Part shown: one piece after another, positions 1 to 6,824 of the stretch
Layout: every line of letters starts with the position of its first letter
Numbering within the stretch: position 1 is the stretch's first letter
Made by a program: the position numbers and the translations under genes
Notes under the pieces: generated by a model
The model's input: the letters and a program-made list of their open reading frames with translations, nothing else
What the model was told of the DNA's origin: nothing
Databases searched by the model: none
Virus record (IMG/VR): IMGVR_UViG_3300017763_000137
Coordinates: 1 to 27,469 of that record
Reading direction: 5' to 3' (one strand)
Length of the DNA stretch: 27,469 nt
DNA from: a virus

Positions 1-1145
1 GCACGGTTATATCTGGAAGCCACCTGAATCACTCGGTGTGCCCACGCAGCAGGTGTGGTCTGGTTGCACCGCTCGGTGAACACCGGCTGCATTGTTGCCA
101 CCGACACCACACACAGGGCGCTGTAGTCCCCGCCGACACCGCCAGAGATATCCACGCCGACCACGTAGCGATCCTCGGGGTGCGGTGCTTCGATCTCGCG
201 GCCTTTGCGGGTGCCGTGCAGGGCGAAGTCCATCACCTGCACACCCTGAAGCACCTCCTCGCCGTAGTAGCCACCCTGACGGCCAAGGAAGGCGTCGTCC
301 ATGTTGGCGGGGTATTCGCGGCGGAACTTGTGCTCGCCTATCGTGAGCACCTTCCGTCGTCTCCAGTGCAACTGATTTCGCGTGAGGCCGTACTGCTCCT
401 GAAGCTGTTTTTCCCCGTCGTTGAGCACGAAGTCGTCTGGTATCATTGCGTCAGAATCGCGATAGCTGGGGTGTTCCCACCAGTACAGCGTAATGATTTT
501 CCAGCCGTTGTCCGGTGCCCCGGCGATGATCTGGCTGAAGTGGTCACCGGGCACGTTGGCGGTTGACTCCAACATGAGCAGACCCTCGCCTACAGCAGCG
601 TCTGCCTGTGCGATTGTCTCTGCGAGATCAGGGGCGTAGGCCGCCTCGGACACCACACAGGCCACAGGGCCGAAGCTCCGCAGACCTGTCTTGGACCGGC
701 TGGTGAAGCTTTTGATACAGGCGCCGGTGTCACCGTAGACAATCCGGTTGCGGGCCTTGGTCTTGATAGGTCGCTGTAGCAGACGGGGTAGGTCGTCCAG
801 CCACCGCTTGTTGTCGTCCAGCAGAGCAGACGCACTGTCTTCCCGCATGGACAGCAGGGCGAACATCGCTTCGTTCGGCGTGGTGTAGCAGAGGTGGTGG
901 AGCACCATCTTTGCCCCAGTGGTCGCCGCCACCTGCCTCGCCTTGAACACGGCGATCCGGTTGTAGCCCGCCTCTATTGCCTTAAATATCTTGGTCTGCA
1001 TGGGCAGGGGGTCGAACGGTATGAGCTTTTTGCTCTCCTTGTCCTGCACCCGGTGCAGCTTGGCAAAGGTCTGGACCGGCCCTATGAGCTTCGCCACCTT
1101 GGCGTGCAGCTTGACGGGAACCGTGCCGGGGATGAAGACGGTCAA
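1..1145 (-). CDS. Terminase large subunit (partial, C-terminus off left edge)
   Basis: This is the ATP-driven DNA packaging motor and headful/terminus nuclease that docks on the portal. I translated 381 codons from a TTG at 1145 without a stop. The ATPase part shows a deviant Walker A, FKARQVAATT (residues 67-76), a Walker B region VACVVSEAAY (161-170), and the coupling motif ESTA (193-196). The nuclease domain begins with VVGVDISGGVGGDYSAL, giving acidic residues D332 and D340. The TTG start overlaps the stop of the upstream small gene in a TTGA arrangement, which argues for translational coupling. The C-terminal part of the nuclease domain lies outside the window. The Walker B aspartate appears to be replaced by serine (SE instead of DE). 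The family call is secure; the exact start is slightly less so. Confidence 0.93.
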   Translation of the reverse strand, partial: MTVFIPGTVPVKLHAKVAKLIGPVQTFAKLHRVQDKESKKLIPFDPLPMQTKIFKAIEAGYNRIAVFKARQVAATTGAKMVLHHLCYTTPNEAMFALLSMREDSASALLDDNKRWLDDLPRLLQRPIKTKARNRIVYGDTGACIKSFTSRSKTGLRSFGPVACVVSEAAYAPDLAETIAQADAAVGEGLLMLESTANVPGDHFSQIIAGAPDNGWKIITLYWWEHPSYRDSDAMIPDDFVLNDGEKQLQEQYGLTRNQLHWRRRKVLTIGEHKFRREYPANMDDAFLGRQGGYYGEEVLQGVQVMDFALHGTRKGREIEAPHPEDRYVVGVDISGGVGGDYSALCVVSVATMQPVFTERCNQTTPAAWAHRVIQVASRYNR

Positions 1146-1411
1146 CCCAGCAGCCTCAACGCAGCAGCCTCAAGCTCGGCAACACTGGCGTCACCCTGCT
1201 CTGGCTTGTCAGCGGACACCCGTTTCTTGTGCAGGCTGGCGAGGTGGTCCAGCGCGAGCCGGAACAGCCCCGGGGACAGGTGAGACTTTTCACCCGCCAG
1301 CAACACCCCTTCGTGCTCCTTCACAATCCACCAGAACAGGGCCTCAACGTCCTGCTTTTTTAGGGCTGCTCGGAGCCTCGCCTCACGCACTTTGACGTAC
1401 TTCGTAGGCAC
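1142..1411 (-). CDS. Probable terminase small subunit
   Basis: The gene encodes 89 residues that are helical and charged throughout. It starts at a GTG with a strong AGGAGG Shine-Dalgarno about five nucleotides upstream. No motif is diagnostic by eye. The small-terminase role (recognising the packaging site and delivering DNA to TerL) is inferred from position: it lies immediately upstream of TerL, overlaps it by four bases, and is the first gene of that leftward transcript. The size is at the short end for TerS proteins, so a different small packaging or regulatory protein is possible. Confidence 0.5.
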   Translation of the reverse strand: MPTKYVKVREARLRAALKKQDVEALFWWIVKEHEGVLLAGEKSHLSPGLFRLALDHLASLHKKRVSADKPEQGDASVAELEAAALRLLG

Positions 1412-1485
1412 TTTGACCTCCTATTGTCAATATAGCCCCTTATCGCGAGGTTTTACACCCCTTCCTGTGGGTGAGTCTACCCCCC

Positions 1486-1591
1486 GTGAACAGCACATTC
1501 TCTATAGTACTATACGTCAGTGTGCTGCTCACACTTTATTAGGCGTTGCCCCTTGCCTTTGGGAAGAAAAACACGTTTATCTCGACACAGA
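1486..1591 (+). promoter_or_regulatory. Bipartite dyad element, copy 1 (upstream of the replication block)
   Basis: The copy starts with a 12-nt arm GTGAACAGCACA (1486-1497), a 23-nt centre, and the near-complementary arm TGTGCTGCTCAC (1521-1532; 11 of 12 pairs). The centre holds a perfect 12-bp palindrome, TATAGTACTATA (1503-1514), almost concentric with the arms. After 46 nt comes ATCTCGACACAGA (1579-1591). The same layout recurs inverted at 19450-19555. It lies in the 254-bp divergent gap between the terminase genes and the RHH gene. An operator, a promoter or an origin-type site are all compatible. I found no convincing -35 box next to the TATAGT sequence. The rest of the gap (1412-1485 and 1592-1665) shows only the ribosome-binding sites of the two flanking genes. 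Confidence 0.75.
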
Positions 1592-1665
1592 ATATCATCC
1601 CACCCTTTGTGAGTGACATTTTTGTAGGACGGGTTACATGCAATACAGCACAACAAGGAGTTGCT

Positions 1666-2160
1666 ATGGCTCAGAAGAAGAACATCTCGATCCGGTTCAG
1701 CGCCAGAGCGTTGGAGATCGCACAGGAGCACGCAGACGCTTCAGGCTTGACACGGAGCGCCTACATCAATGAACTGGTGCTCCAGTCAAGCGGCCCTGTG
1801 TTGTCCCGTGAGGATAGGCTGGGTCTGCTGACAGACCTGCTGGCGGAAGGCCGCAAGCTTGAGCACCAAGGGGTGCCTGCCAGTGCTTGCGATATGAGAG
1901 TCACCGACCGCTACTCGCAGCGGTTTGACCCCCACTTGGCTCACCTGATGAGCGAGTTGAACGACGTGCACCGGATCGCAAAGACGTTTGCCCAGCTTCA
2001 CTACGGCTACGACGTGAGCGCAGACGTGGTGACCTCCTACTTCACCCTGCTTTGTGGTCGGCTTGAAAAGCAGCGGGCACCGTCCCTCTACCTCAAGGGG
2101 CACGTGTCGAACCGCGACCTTGGGCTTCCTCTGACGACACCAGACGCAGACCTCGGTTAG
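1666..2160 (+). CDS. Ribbon-helix-helix DNA-binding protein
   Basis: The first 40 residues read as an RHH (Arc/CopG/MobC-like) fold: a short basic strand (KKNISIRFS), helix A (ARALEIAQEHADASG), then the turn and helix B (LTRSAYINELVLQ). The remaining 120 residues are mostly helical and unrecognised, and could serve oligomerisation or partner binding. I chose the ATG at 1666, giving 164 aa, because AAGGAG sits five bases upstream and the RHH strand begins directly after it; the frame is open further upstream, but that stretch covers part of element copy 1. It is the first gene of the plus-strand block, just ahead of the replication helicase, so a transcriptional or copy-number regulator acting on the adjacent dyad is likely. 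This role is inference. Confidence 0.8.
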   Translation: MAQKKNISIRFSARALEIAQEHADASGLTRSAYINELVLQSSGPVLSREDRLGLLTDLLAEGRKLEHQGVPASACDMRVTDRYSQRFDPHLAHLMSELNDVHRIAKTFAQLHYGYDVSADVVTSYFTLLCGRLEKQRAPSLYLKGHVSNRDLGLPLTTPDADLG

Positions 2161-2183
2161 AGTCTGAACGCCACAACAAAGGC

Positions 2184-2214
2184 GACCCCCGCCAGCCGAA
2201 CAACTGCGGGGGTC
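2184..2214 (+). promoter_or_regulatory. Intercistronic stem-loop before the primase-helicase ribosome-binding site
   Basis: There is a perfect 9-bp GC-rich stem, GACCCCCGC (2184-2192) with GCGGGGGTC (2206-2214), around a 13-nt loop. It has no T-run after it. Instead, AAAGGA (2215-2220), the Shine-Dalgarno of the next gene, follows immediately. It is more likely a translation- or mRNA-stability element, or a partial attenuator, than a full terminator. Confidence 0.6.
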
Positions 2215-2229
2215 AAAGGAACCTTCAAT

Positions 2230-5202
2230 ATGCACTACGAATCTATCGCACAACAACTGCTTCCGCCAGTACCAAACGGCCACAAACTGGGGGTCAGGTC
2301 ACTGCCCGGACACCGGAGGGTGCAGCACTTTGTGGCCGGTGGTTTCTTCAAGGCTGACGCGCCGAAGCAGGACTTCAAGAACCTCGCCAAGACTGCTCTG
2401 CTGTCTCTGGATATCGACGGCTGTGACTGCCCTGCTGTTCAGGTTGCCCTCGGCTTTGAAGACGTGAGCACAGACGAAGACCGCAAGGCCGTCAAGCAGG
2501 CCCTCTACGCGATGGAGGAGGAGGAGGTCCATGAGTGCTTCGACAACGTGGGCTTCGTCCAGTGGGCGCTCAAGCTGTGTGTCGAAGACGGTCTGCCGGA
2601 TAACCCGAATCGCGTGTTGTTCTCCGGTCACGGCTACCAGCTTATCTGGTGGCTCACGGACAACATGGGGTGGTCAGACTCGGACTGGAACCAAAAGCGG
2701 CTCAAGAACGTCCTGAGCAACTATATCAAGGTGGCCCAGCCTGTTCATGTTGACGCTGGGGCGAAGGATATTGGCACCCGGATCATGCCCATCCCGGGCT
2801 TCAGCCACCGCAACGCCGACAAAATGGTCTGTATTGTTGGCGACCGCCACGACGAACCGCACGACCTGTCCGACTGGTTTGCTGCATTGGAAGCCAAATA
2901 CCCTTCCGCACGTAAGGCGGGCAAGCGTCGTCGGCAGGCACCTCGACAGAAGGGTCAGCCCTCTACCGGCCAGTGGAGCAGCACCCTGTGGCTCAAGGGT
3001 CAGCACCCAGAGCTTCCAGAGGGTGACCGAGACACCTGTCCGCTGTGCGGTGGGTCTGGCTACAAGCGTATGGACGAACGGACCTACGCCTGCTTTTCCT
3101 GCAACACGCACTTCAAGGTGCCGGTGCTTCCCTCGCCACCCCCTGCTGTGGTCAACGGTGTCCGAAAGATAGACCTCGACGCGAACGGGCGTATGATTCT
3201 TCCACCAGAGCGCCCCAACTACGTGGTGCTCAAGACAGCAACAGCCTCGGGCAAGACCCACTTCATGGCAGAGATAGCGAGGAAGCACGACAAAGGCTGG
3301 GCGCCTCACAAGAAAGTGCTGGCGATCTCACCGTTCAAGTCACTGGCACAGCAGCAGGCGGGTCGCTTCAACATTCAGTGGGCCTCCTCAGGCTCGGACA
3401 ACAGCCTTCGGCAGTCTTCCTGTGCAATGACAATGGCCGCGCTGGAGAGCAAAGCCAACGTCTATAAGACCGACCAGTGCGAGCACCTGTGCGTCATGTT
3501 TGATGAGTCAGAGACAGTCTTGTCGCAGCTTGGCTCTATGTTGACCAACGGCAAAGACCGTGACGCCTACAACTCCGCGCTGCGGATCTGCCTCCGAGCA
3601 GCGCGGGTGGTTCTCGCAGACCAGAACGCCGGTCCAGCGACCGCGCAGTTTATCGCTCACCTGAACGCCGCCAGAGCGAGCAACGGCCTGCCCGCCCGTG
3701 ACTTTGAGTGGTGGGTCAGTGACCACTACCGGCACACCTTCCTTGAGATTCAGCCTGTGCTGCGGACGAACCGCCGTGGTGAGGAGGTAGTCCAGCAGAG
3801 CAGCACCTCGGTCCACGAAGACCTGATCATGAGCCAGATTGATGCAGAACTGAAGGTCGCAGTCTATCGCTGGGGGCACAGCAAGTGTATCGCCCAAGCC
3901 GCTGTGATCCGGGCGGCCCACCCTGCCTTGGACGTTCGTGTGGTGGTGGGCACCAAAAGCAAGGACAGCGAGAACGACCTGTCACAGGCTGCGCTCACGG
4001 CCGACGTGCTGATCTACAACAACGCGATGAGCACCGGTGTTTCGATCGACGCCCTTGACCACTACGACCACGTGCACGTGCTGTGTGAGAACCACAACTC
4101 GCTGTCCGGTGACCACGTTGAGCAGGCGTGCCACCGTGTTCGCAACCCGAAAAGCCGTGAGATCTTCATCAGCGGTGCAGACCGAGCTATTGTCAATGAC
4201 TGGCGCTGTGACCCCCAGCAGGTGCTTGACAGGAAGCTGGCCGAGCTTGACCGCGAAGACGCCACTTGCCAGCGAATCATGAGGGACAAGACCTTCACGC
4301 TGCGGGGTGACTACCACGTGAGTGCCGACGCCCAGCGGTTGACGTGGCTTCAGGCTGTGGTGGTGGCCTCGGAGCACCGGCGCGGGAAGGGCTGGCCGCT
4401 GGAATACCTCCGCAGCAGGCACACCTTCAAGACGTTCACCGCTGCCACCCACGCTGATGATATCGCCGGTGCAGTCAAGGCTGCTGTAGAGCAGGTCAAG
4501 CTCGCGGACGCACAGGCTGTGGCACTGTCCACGCCGTTGAGCGACACCGCCCTCGACCGGGTGACCAAAAGCGGGGCAGACACGGATCAGGAAGCAGACG
4601 AAGCACAGGCCGCCCGTATGTGTAAGCGGTACGGTGACGCCTACGCTGCGGTCAACGGCGAAGAAAAGACCCGGTTGGTGCTTGAGCACAAGAAAGGTCT
4701 GTACAAGCAGGTGGCGGTCTTCGCCCAGTACCGCTGCTGGGGTGACTTGGCCCACGCTCACGCCAGCCTGCGCAACCTCAAGAAGTCTATGAAGCACCGC
4801 ACGGCGATGACTTCCGAGATCCCCGTCAACAAGGCCGTGCTGTTCTACGCGCTTATGCTTGAACTGGAGGCTCTCAGGGTGTCTGGGGCAACCGAGATCC
4901 AGATCAGCAGGGCGCAGGCCCTTGTCGTCTGCACGGCGCTCCAGAGACGGGCCAGAACCGCCGGACTTCCCATGCGCCGTGGGTGGCAGGCCAACCCCGT
5001 CCAGCAGTTGGGTGCTTGGCTCAAGCTGGCCGGTCTGTCTTGGGATGCTCGGCAGGTAGGCCCGAGAGGGGCACGGACACGGGAATACTGGCTGACAGAC
5101 GCTTGCGTTACACGTATGGAACGCCTTAGTGAAAAAAGATTCAACGACGTAAACACCGTGACAGTCGACAAGTACGCAGCAGGTGAGGCCGAGTGGCGGT
5201 AG
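2230..5202 (+). CDS. Primase / zinc-ribbon / SF2 helicase fusion (replication initiator-type)
   Basis: This 990-residue protein has three recognisable parts. Residues 1-220 look like an archaeo-eukaryotic-type primase: SLDIDGCDC with D61 and D63, FSGHGYQLIWWL (131-142) in place of the family's SxH loop, and VDAGAKDIGTRIMPIPG (174-190). A zinc ribbon follows with C270, C273, C288 and C291. Residues 330-650 are an SF2 helicase: Walker A TATASGKT (336-343), motif II FDESE (424-428), motif V-like NNAMSTGVSID (597-607) and motif VI QACHRVRNP (632-640). The helicase motifs resemble the herpes UL9/origin-binding group and cyanobacterial plasmid CyRepA-type proteins. The last 300 residues are helical and unassigned. 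AAAGGA nine bases upstream supports the start. It probably opens and primes the phage origin. No polymerase gene was seen beside it. Confidence 0.82.
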   Translation: MHYESIAQQLLPPVPNGHKLGVRSLPGHRRVQHFVAGGFFKADAPKQDFKNLAKTALLSLDIDGCDCPAVQVALGFEDVSTDEDRKAVKQALYAMEEEEVHECFDNVGFVQWALKLCVEDGLPDNPNRVLFSGHGYQLIWWLTDNMGWSDSDWNQKRLKNVLSNYIKVAQPVHVDAGAKDIGTRIMPIPGFSHRNADKMVCIVGDRHDEPHDLSDWFAALEAKYPSARKAGKRRRQAPRQKGQPSTGQWSSTLWLKGQHPELPEGDRDTCPLCGGSGYKRMDERTYACFSCNTHFKVPVLPSPPPAVVNGVRKIDLDANGRMILPPERPNYVVLKTATASGKTHFMAEIARKHDKGWAPHKKVLAISPFKSLAQQQAGRFNIQWASSGSDNSLRQSSCAMTMAALESKANVYKTDQCEHLCVMFDESETVLSQLGSMLTNGKDRDAYNSALRICLRAARVVLADQNAGPATAQFIAHLNAARASNGLPARDFEWWVSDHYRHTFLEIQPVLRTNRRGEEVVQQSSTSVHEDLIMSQIDAELKVAVYRWGHSKCIAQAAVIRAAHPALDVRVVVGTKSKDSENDLSQAALTADVLIYNNAMSTGVSIDALDHYDHVHVLCENHNSLSGDHVEQACHRVRNPKSREIFISGADRAIVNDWRCDPQQVLDRKLAELDREDATCQRIMRDKTFTLRGDYHVSADAQRLTWLQAVVVASEHRRGKGWPLEYLRSRHTFKTFTAATHADDIAGAVKAAVEQVKLADAQAVALSTPLSDTALDRVTKSGADTDQEADEAQAARMCKRYGDAYAAVNGEEKTRLVLEHKKGLYKQVAVFAQYRCWGDLAHAHASLRNLKKSMKHRTAMTSEIPVNKAVLFYALMLELEALRVSGATEIQISRAQALVVCTALQRRARTAGLPMRRGWQANPVQQLGAWLKLAGLSWDARQVGPRGARTREYWLTDACVTRMERLSEKRFNDVNTVTVDKYAAGEAEWR

Positions 5203-5210
5203 AAAAGTAC

Positions 5211-5239
5211 TTGACCGGATTACACTACTGGCCTACATA
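5211..5239 (+). promoter_or_regulatory. Candidate sigma70-type promoter
   Basis: TTGACC (5211-5216, five of six consensus bases) is separated by 17 nt from TACATA (5234-5239, three of six). It lies in the 87-bp gap after the helicase gene and would drive the two small genes at 5290-6050. A GC-rich imperfect hairpin (about 5246-5272) follows and would fall in the leader. The -10 match is weak. Confidence 0.4.
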
Positions 5240-5289
5240 TAAAGGGCGGGAGGGAACAAACCCCTCCGCACAAACAAAGAGCCGAACAA

Positions 5290-5781
5290 ATGTCCAACAG
5301 CTACTTCCACAACGGCGTTCTCAAGCACGCAGGCCACCGCGAGCAGATCACCGACCACCTCATGAACAGCTACCCCCGGTGGGTTTCGACCTCCGAACTG
5401 ACCGACCTCACGAAGTCCATGAACACGCAGGCCCGTCTTCATCAGGTCCGCGAGATGTACGCGAGCCAGTTGAAGTGCCAGCACCGTCTGATGGAGGCTT
5501 ACTACCGCCTCTGCCCCACCAGCGTCAAGAAGGGCTTCAACAAGGACCGGAAGCGTATGATGGTGCCCTGCCTCGGTCTGAACGCCGCCGACAAGGATCT
5601 CATCAAAGACTTCGCGAAGCTGATCATGGACTGCCGCGAGCAGGGCTTCAACAAGGATGAGATGCTGATGGTGCTCGACGCTGCCCGCTCTGGTGTTCAG
5701 CAGGTCGTTGACCTCAACGCAGTGCCGGACGACGGCGCAGACTGGTTCGCTACCCTTTCCTCTGAACTGGAGCAGTGCTGA
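5290..5781 (+). CDS. Probable winged-helix protein, function unknown
   Basis: The gene encodes 163 residues. Positions about 19-60 look like a winged-helix domain: a helix (REQITDHLMNSYP), then RWVSTSELTDLTK, then NTQARLHQVREMYA as recognition helix and wing. This follows the pattern of small phage wHTH proteins in which a WVST-type segment precedes an ARLHxxR helix. The C-terminal half is acidic and helical. The Shine-Dalgarno is weak (AAGAG before 5290). It ends in a one-base TGATG overlap with the next gene, so the two are translationally coupled. The location after the primase-helicase suggests a replication accessory or regulatory role; this is inference. Confidence 0.6.
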   Translation: MSNSYFHNGVLKHAGHREQITDHLMNSYPRWVSTSELTDLTKSMNTQARLHQVREMYASQLKCQHRLMEAYYRLCPTSVKKGFNKDRKRMMVPCLGLNAADKDLIKDFAKLIMDCREQGFNKDEMLMVLDAARSGVQQVVDLNAVPDDGADWFATLSSELEQC

Positions 5782-6050
5782 TGACCGTGACTACCGCGAT
5801 ATACGGCATTGTACTTGCTGTATGCTGTATTATGCCCTCAGTTATCCTCATGGTCTTTGACCGCCCTGACACCAAGACGATGCGCGAAGCCCGGGTGCTC
5901 ATCACGGTGCTCCAGAAGTACGCGGAGGACAATGAGTCTATGAAAGCCCACCTTGAAGCCCGTGTTGCAGACCTTGACCGGCAGGTGGTCGAACTGTCAA
6001 ACACCGCTCGGCGCCTTCGCGAAGCAGCCTTTGCTGCCAAGTTCGACTGA
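5781..6050 (+). CDS. Small membrane-anchored coiled-coil protein
   Basis: The gene encodes 89 residues. I took the ATG at 5781, which overlaps the previous stop in TGATG and has GGAG eight bases upstream; a GTG two codons earlier is less likely. A hydrophobic segment (IYGIVLAVCCIMPSVILMVF, about residues 6-25) is followed by a long heptad-like helix that includes ESMKAHLEARVADLDRQVVE. One transmembrane segment plus a coiled coil fits an inner-membrane spanin-like subunit or a membrane tether for replication. The first is unusual here because the lysis genes are on the other strand. It is the last plus-strand gene before the convergent terminator. Function is unassigned. Confidence 0.65.
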   Translation: MTVTTAIYGIVLAVCCIMPSVILMVFDRPDTKTMREARVLITVLQKYAEDNESMKAHLEARVADLDRQVVELSNTARRLREAAFAAKFD

Positions 6051-6070
6051 CCGGGATATATAGACAGGGT

Positions 6071-6108
6071 GAGTGAGGTACTGATTCATCAGGCGGGGAG
6101 CCTCACTT
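6071..6108 (+). other. Stem-loop in convergent intergenic gap
   Basis: GAGTGAGG (6071-6078) pairs with CCTCACTT (6101-6108), with one G-U pair, around a 22-nt loop that includes CTGATTCATCAG, itself a short hairpin. It precedes the stronger terminator hairpin. It may be part of a 3' UTR structure or a small RNA; no function can be shown. Confidence 0.35.
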
Positions 6109-6120
6109 ATATGCAGACAC

Positions 6121-6158
6121 AGCCCTCATCGGATAGTCCGGTGGGGGCTTCCTGCTTT
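6121..6158 (+). terminator. Rho-independent-type terminator between convergent blocks
   Basis: A 13-bp stem (AGCCCTCATCGGA, 6121-6133, with TCCGGTGGGGGCT, 6137-6149; two G-U pairs) closes a three-base loop and is followed by TCCTGCTTT. It ends the plus-strand replication transcript. The same hairpin begins about seven bases after the endolysin stop codon on the minus strand, so it may act in both directions, although the minus-strand tail is not T-rich. Confidence 0.7.
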
Positions 6159-6651
6159 AGAACCGCTCAATATCCCAGATACGCTCAAGGGTGAGCTTTT
6201 CGTAGCCGCCTCGCCGTGGCTTGTAGAGAAACTGCTTCCGGGTGCGTCCGGTGCTGATCCCAAGGTGCACCCAACCGCCCTCATACACAATGCACTGGTC
6301 GAAGGGCAGACGAAGGTGGTCCACCTGTCGAGCGATGTGCCAAGTGGTGAAGTCACCCCGGTAGCTTTTCACGTCCGCAGCACAGCCCCTCATGTGAGCA
6401 CTGGTCTTGCTTCCGCCGACCTTGGTGTTGACCGCCAGCGACCGGAAGCCAGACGTGACCCTGATTGGCCCCAGAGCCTCTCTCAGCGGGTCAAGAATGT
6501 ACTTACACACCAGACGTAGGTTGGTCCGGTCGCTTGTCGCAGGCACGTTCAGGAGGCCCGTGCTGGTAGTGGTCAACTCGGCCCACGTGAAGTACTTCCC
6601 GGGCTTCCCGTCTTCCCGGGGTGGGTCGAGGATCCACGTGGTTGCGCTCAT
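6157..6651 (-). CDS. M15-type zinc peptidase, probable endolysin
   Basis: The 164 residues match the peptidase M15_3 pattern of phage murein peptidases: FTWAEL near the N-terminus, ILDPLREALGPIRVTSGFRS (52-71), KVGGSKTSAHMRGCAADV (77-94) and WVHLG (127-131). The expected zinc ligands are present as H86, D93 and H129. The protein would cleave peptide cross-links of peptidoglycan at lysis. It lacks a signal peptide, so it needs a holin; a candidate lies four genes upstream in the same transcript. Its ATG overlaps the preceding stop in ATGA and has no strong Shine-Dalgarno, which points to coupled translation. It is the last gene of the leftward transcript. Confidence 0.9.
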   Translation of the reverse strand: MSATTWILDPPREDGKPGKYFTWAELTTTSTGLLNVPATSDRTNLRLVCKYILDPLREALGPIRVTSGFRSLAVNTKVGGSKTSAHMRGCAADVKSYRGDFTTWHIARQVDHLRLPFDQCIVYEGGWVHLGISTGRTRKQFLYKPRRGGYEKLTLERIWDIERF

Positions 6652-6824
6652 AGGTCGTTCACCAGTGGCACCTGTGCTTCCTTGTCCGCAAGCTCGTCTG
6701 CGATATCCGCAGCCAAAGCCAGCAGGTCCGCGATCAGGATCCGCTTTTCAGTTGCGGTAAAGCCCCCAGCCGAAAACCTCACCGCCTTGGCGACCAGTCT
6801 GGTGATCCGTCTTACTTCCCTCAC
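6648..6824 (-). CDS. Small hypothetical protein (58 aa)
   Basis: A GTG at 6824 (overlapping the previous stop in GTGA) is preceded five bases upstream by a full AAGGAGG. The reading frame gives 58 residues: a basic first helix (REVRRITRLVAKAVRF), a short linker (SAGGFTATEKR) and an Ala/Leu/Asp-rich second helix (ILIADLLALAADIADELADK). The stop overlaps the endolysin start in ATGA. The tight overlaps on both sides and the ribosome-binding site are the evidence that it is real. It could be a lysis regulator or a helical adaptor; nothing identifies it. Confidence 0.65.
   Translation of the reverse strand: MREVRRITRLVAKAVRFSAGGFTATEKRILIADLLALAADIADELADKEAQVPLVNDL

Noticed and set aside
36-1395. 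Long plus-strand reading frames opposite the terminase
   Set aside because: They lie antisense to a clearly coding TerL frame with intact motifs and show no domain of their own; they are explained by GC-rich codon use.
1486-1532. Protelomerase (telomere-resolution) site or recombinase site
   Set aside because: The outer arms and inner palindrome superficially resemble one, but the segments between them do not pair, two copies exist, and no protelomerase or recombinase gene is visible in the window.
1392-1616. A plus-strand reading frame whose peptide (EQHILYST, CAAHT, LDTE) matches a minus-strand frame at 19305-19646
   Set aside because: The likeness comes entirely from the shared DNA element; neither frame has a ribosome-binding site, and the second one overlaps real genes on both sides.
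2184-2214. Rho-independent terminator after the RHH gene
   Set aside because: There is no T-run after the stem and the next gene's ribosome-binding site follows at once.
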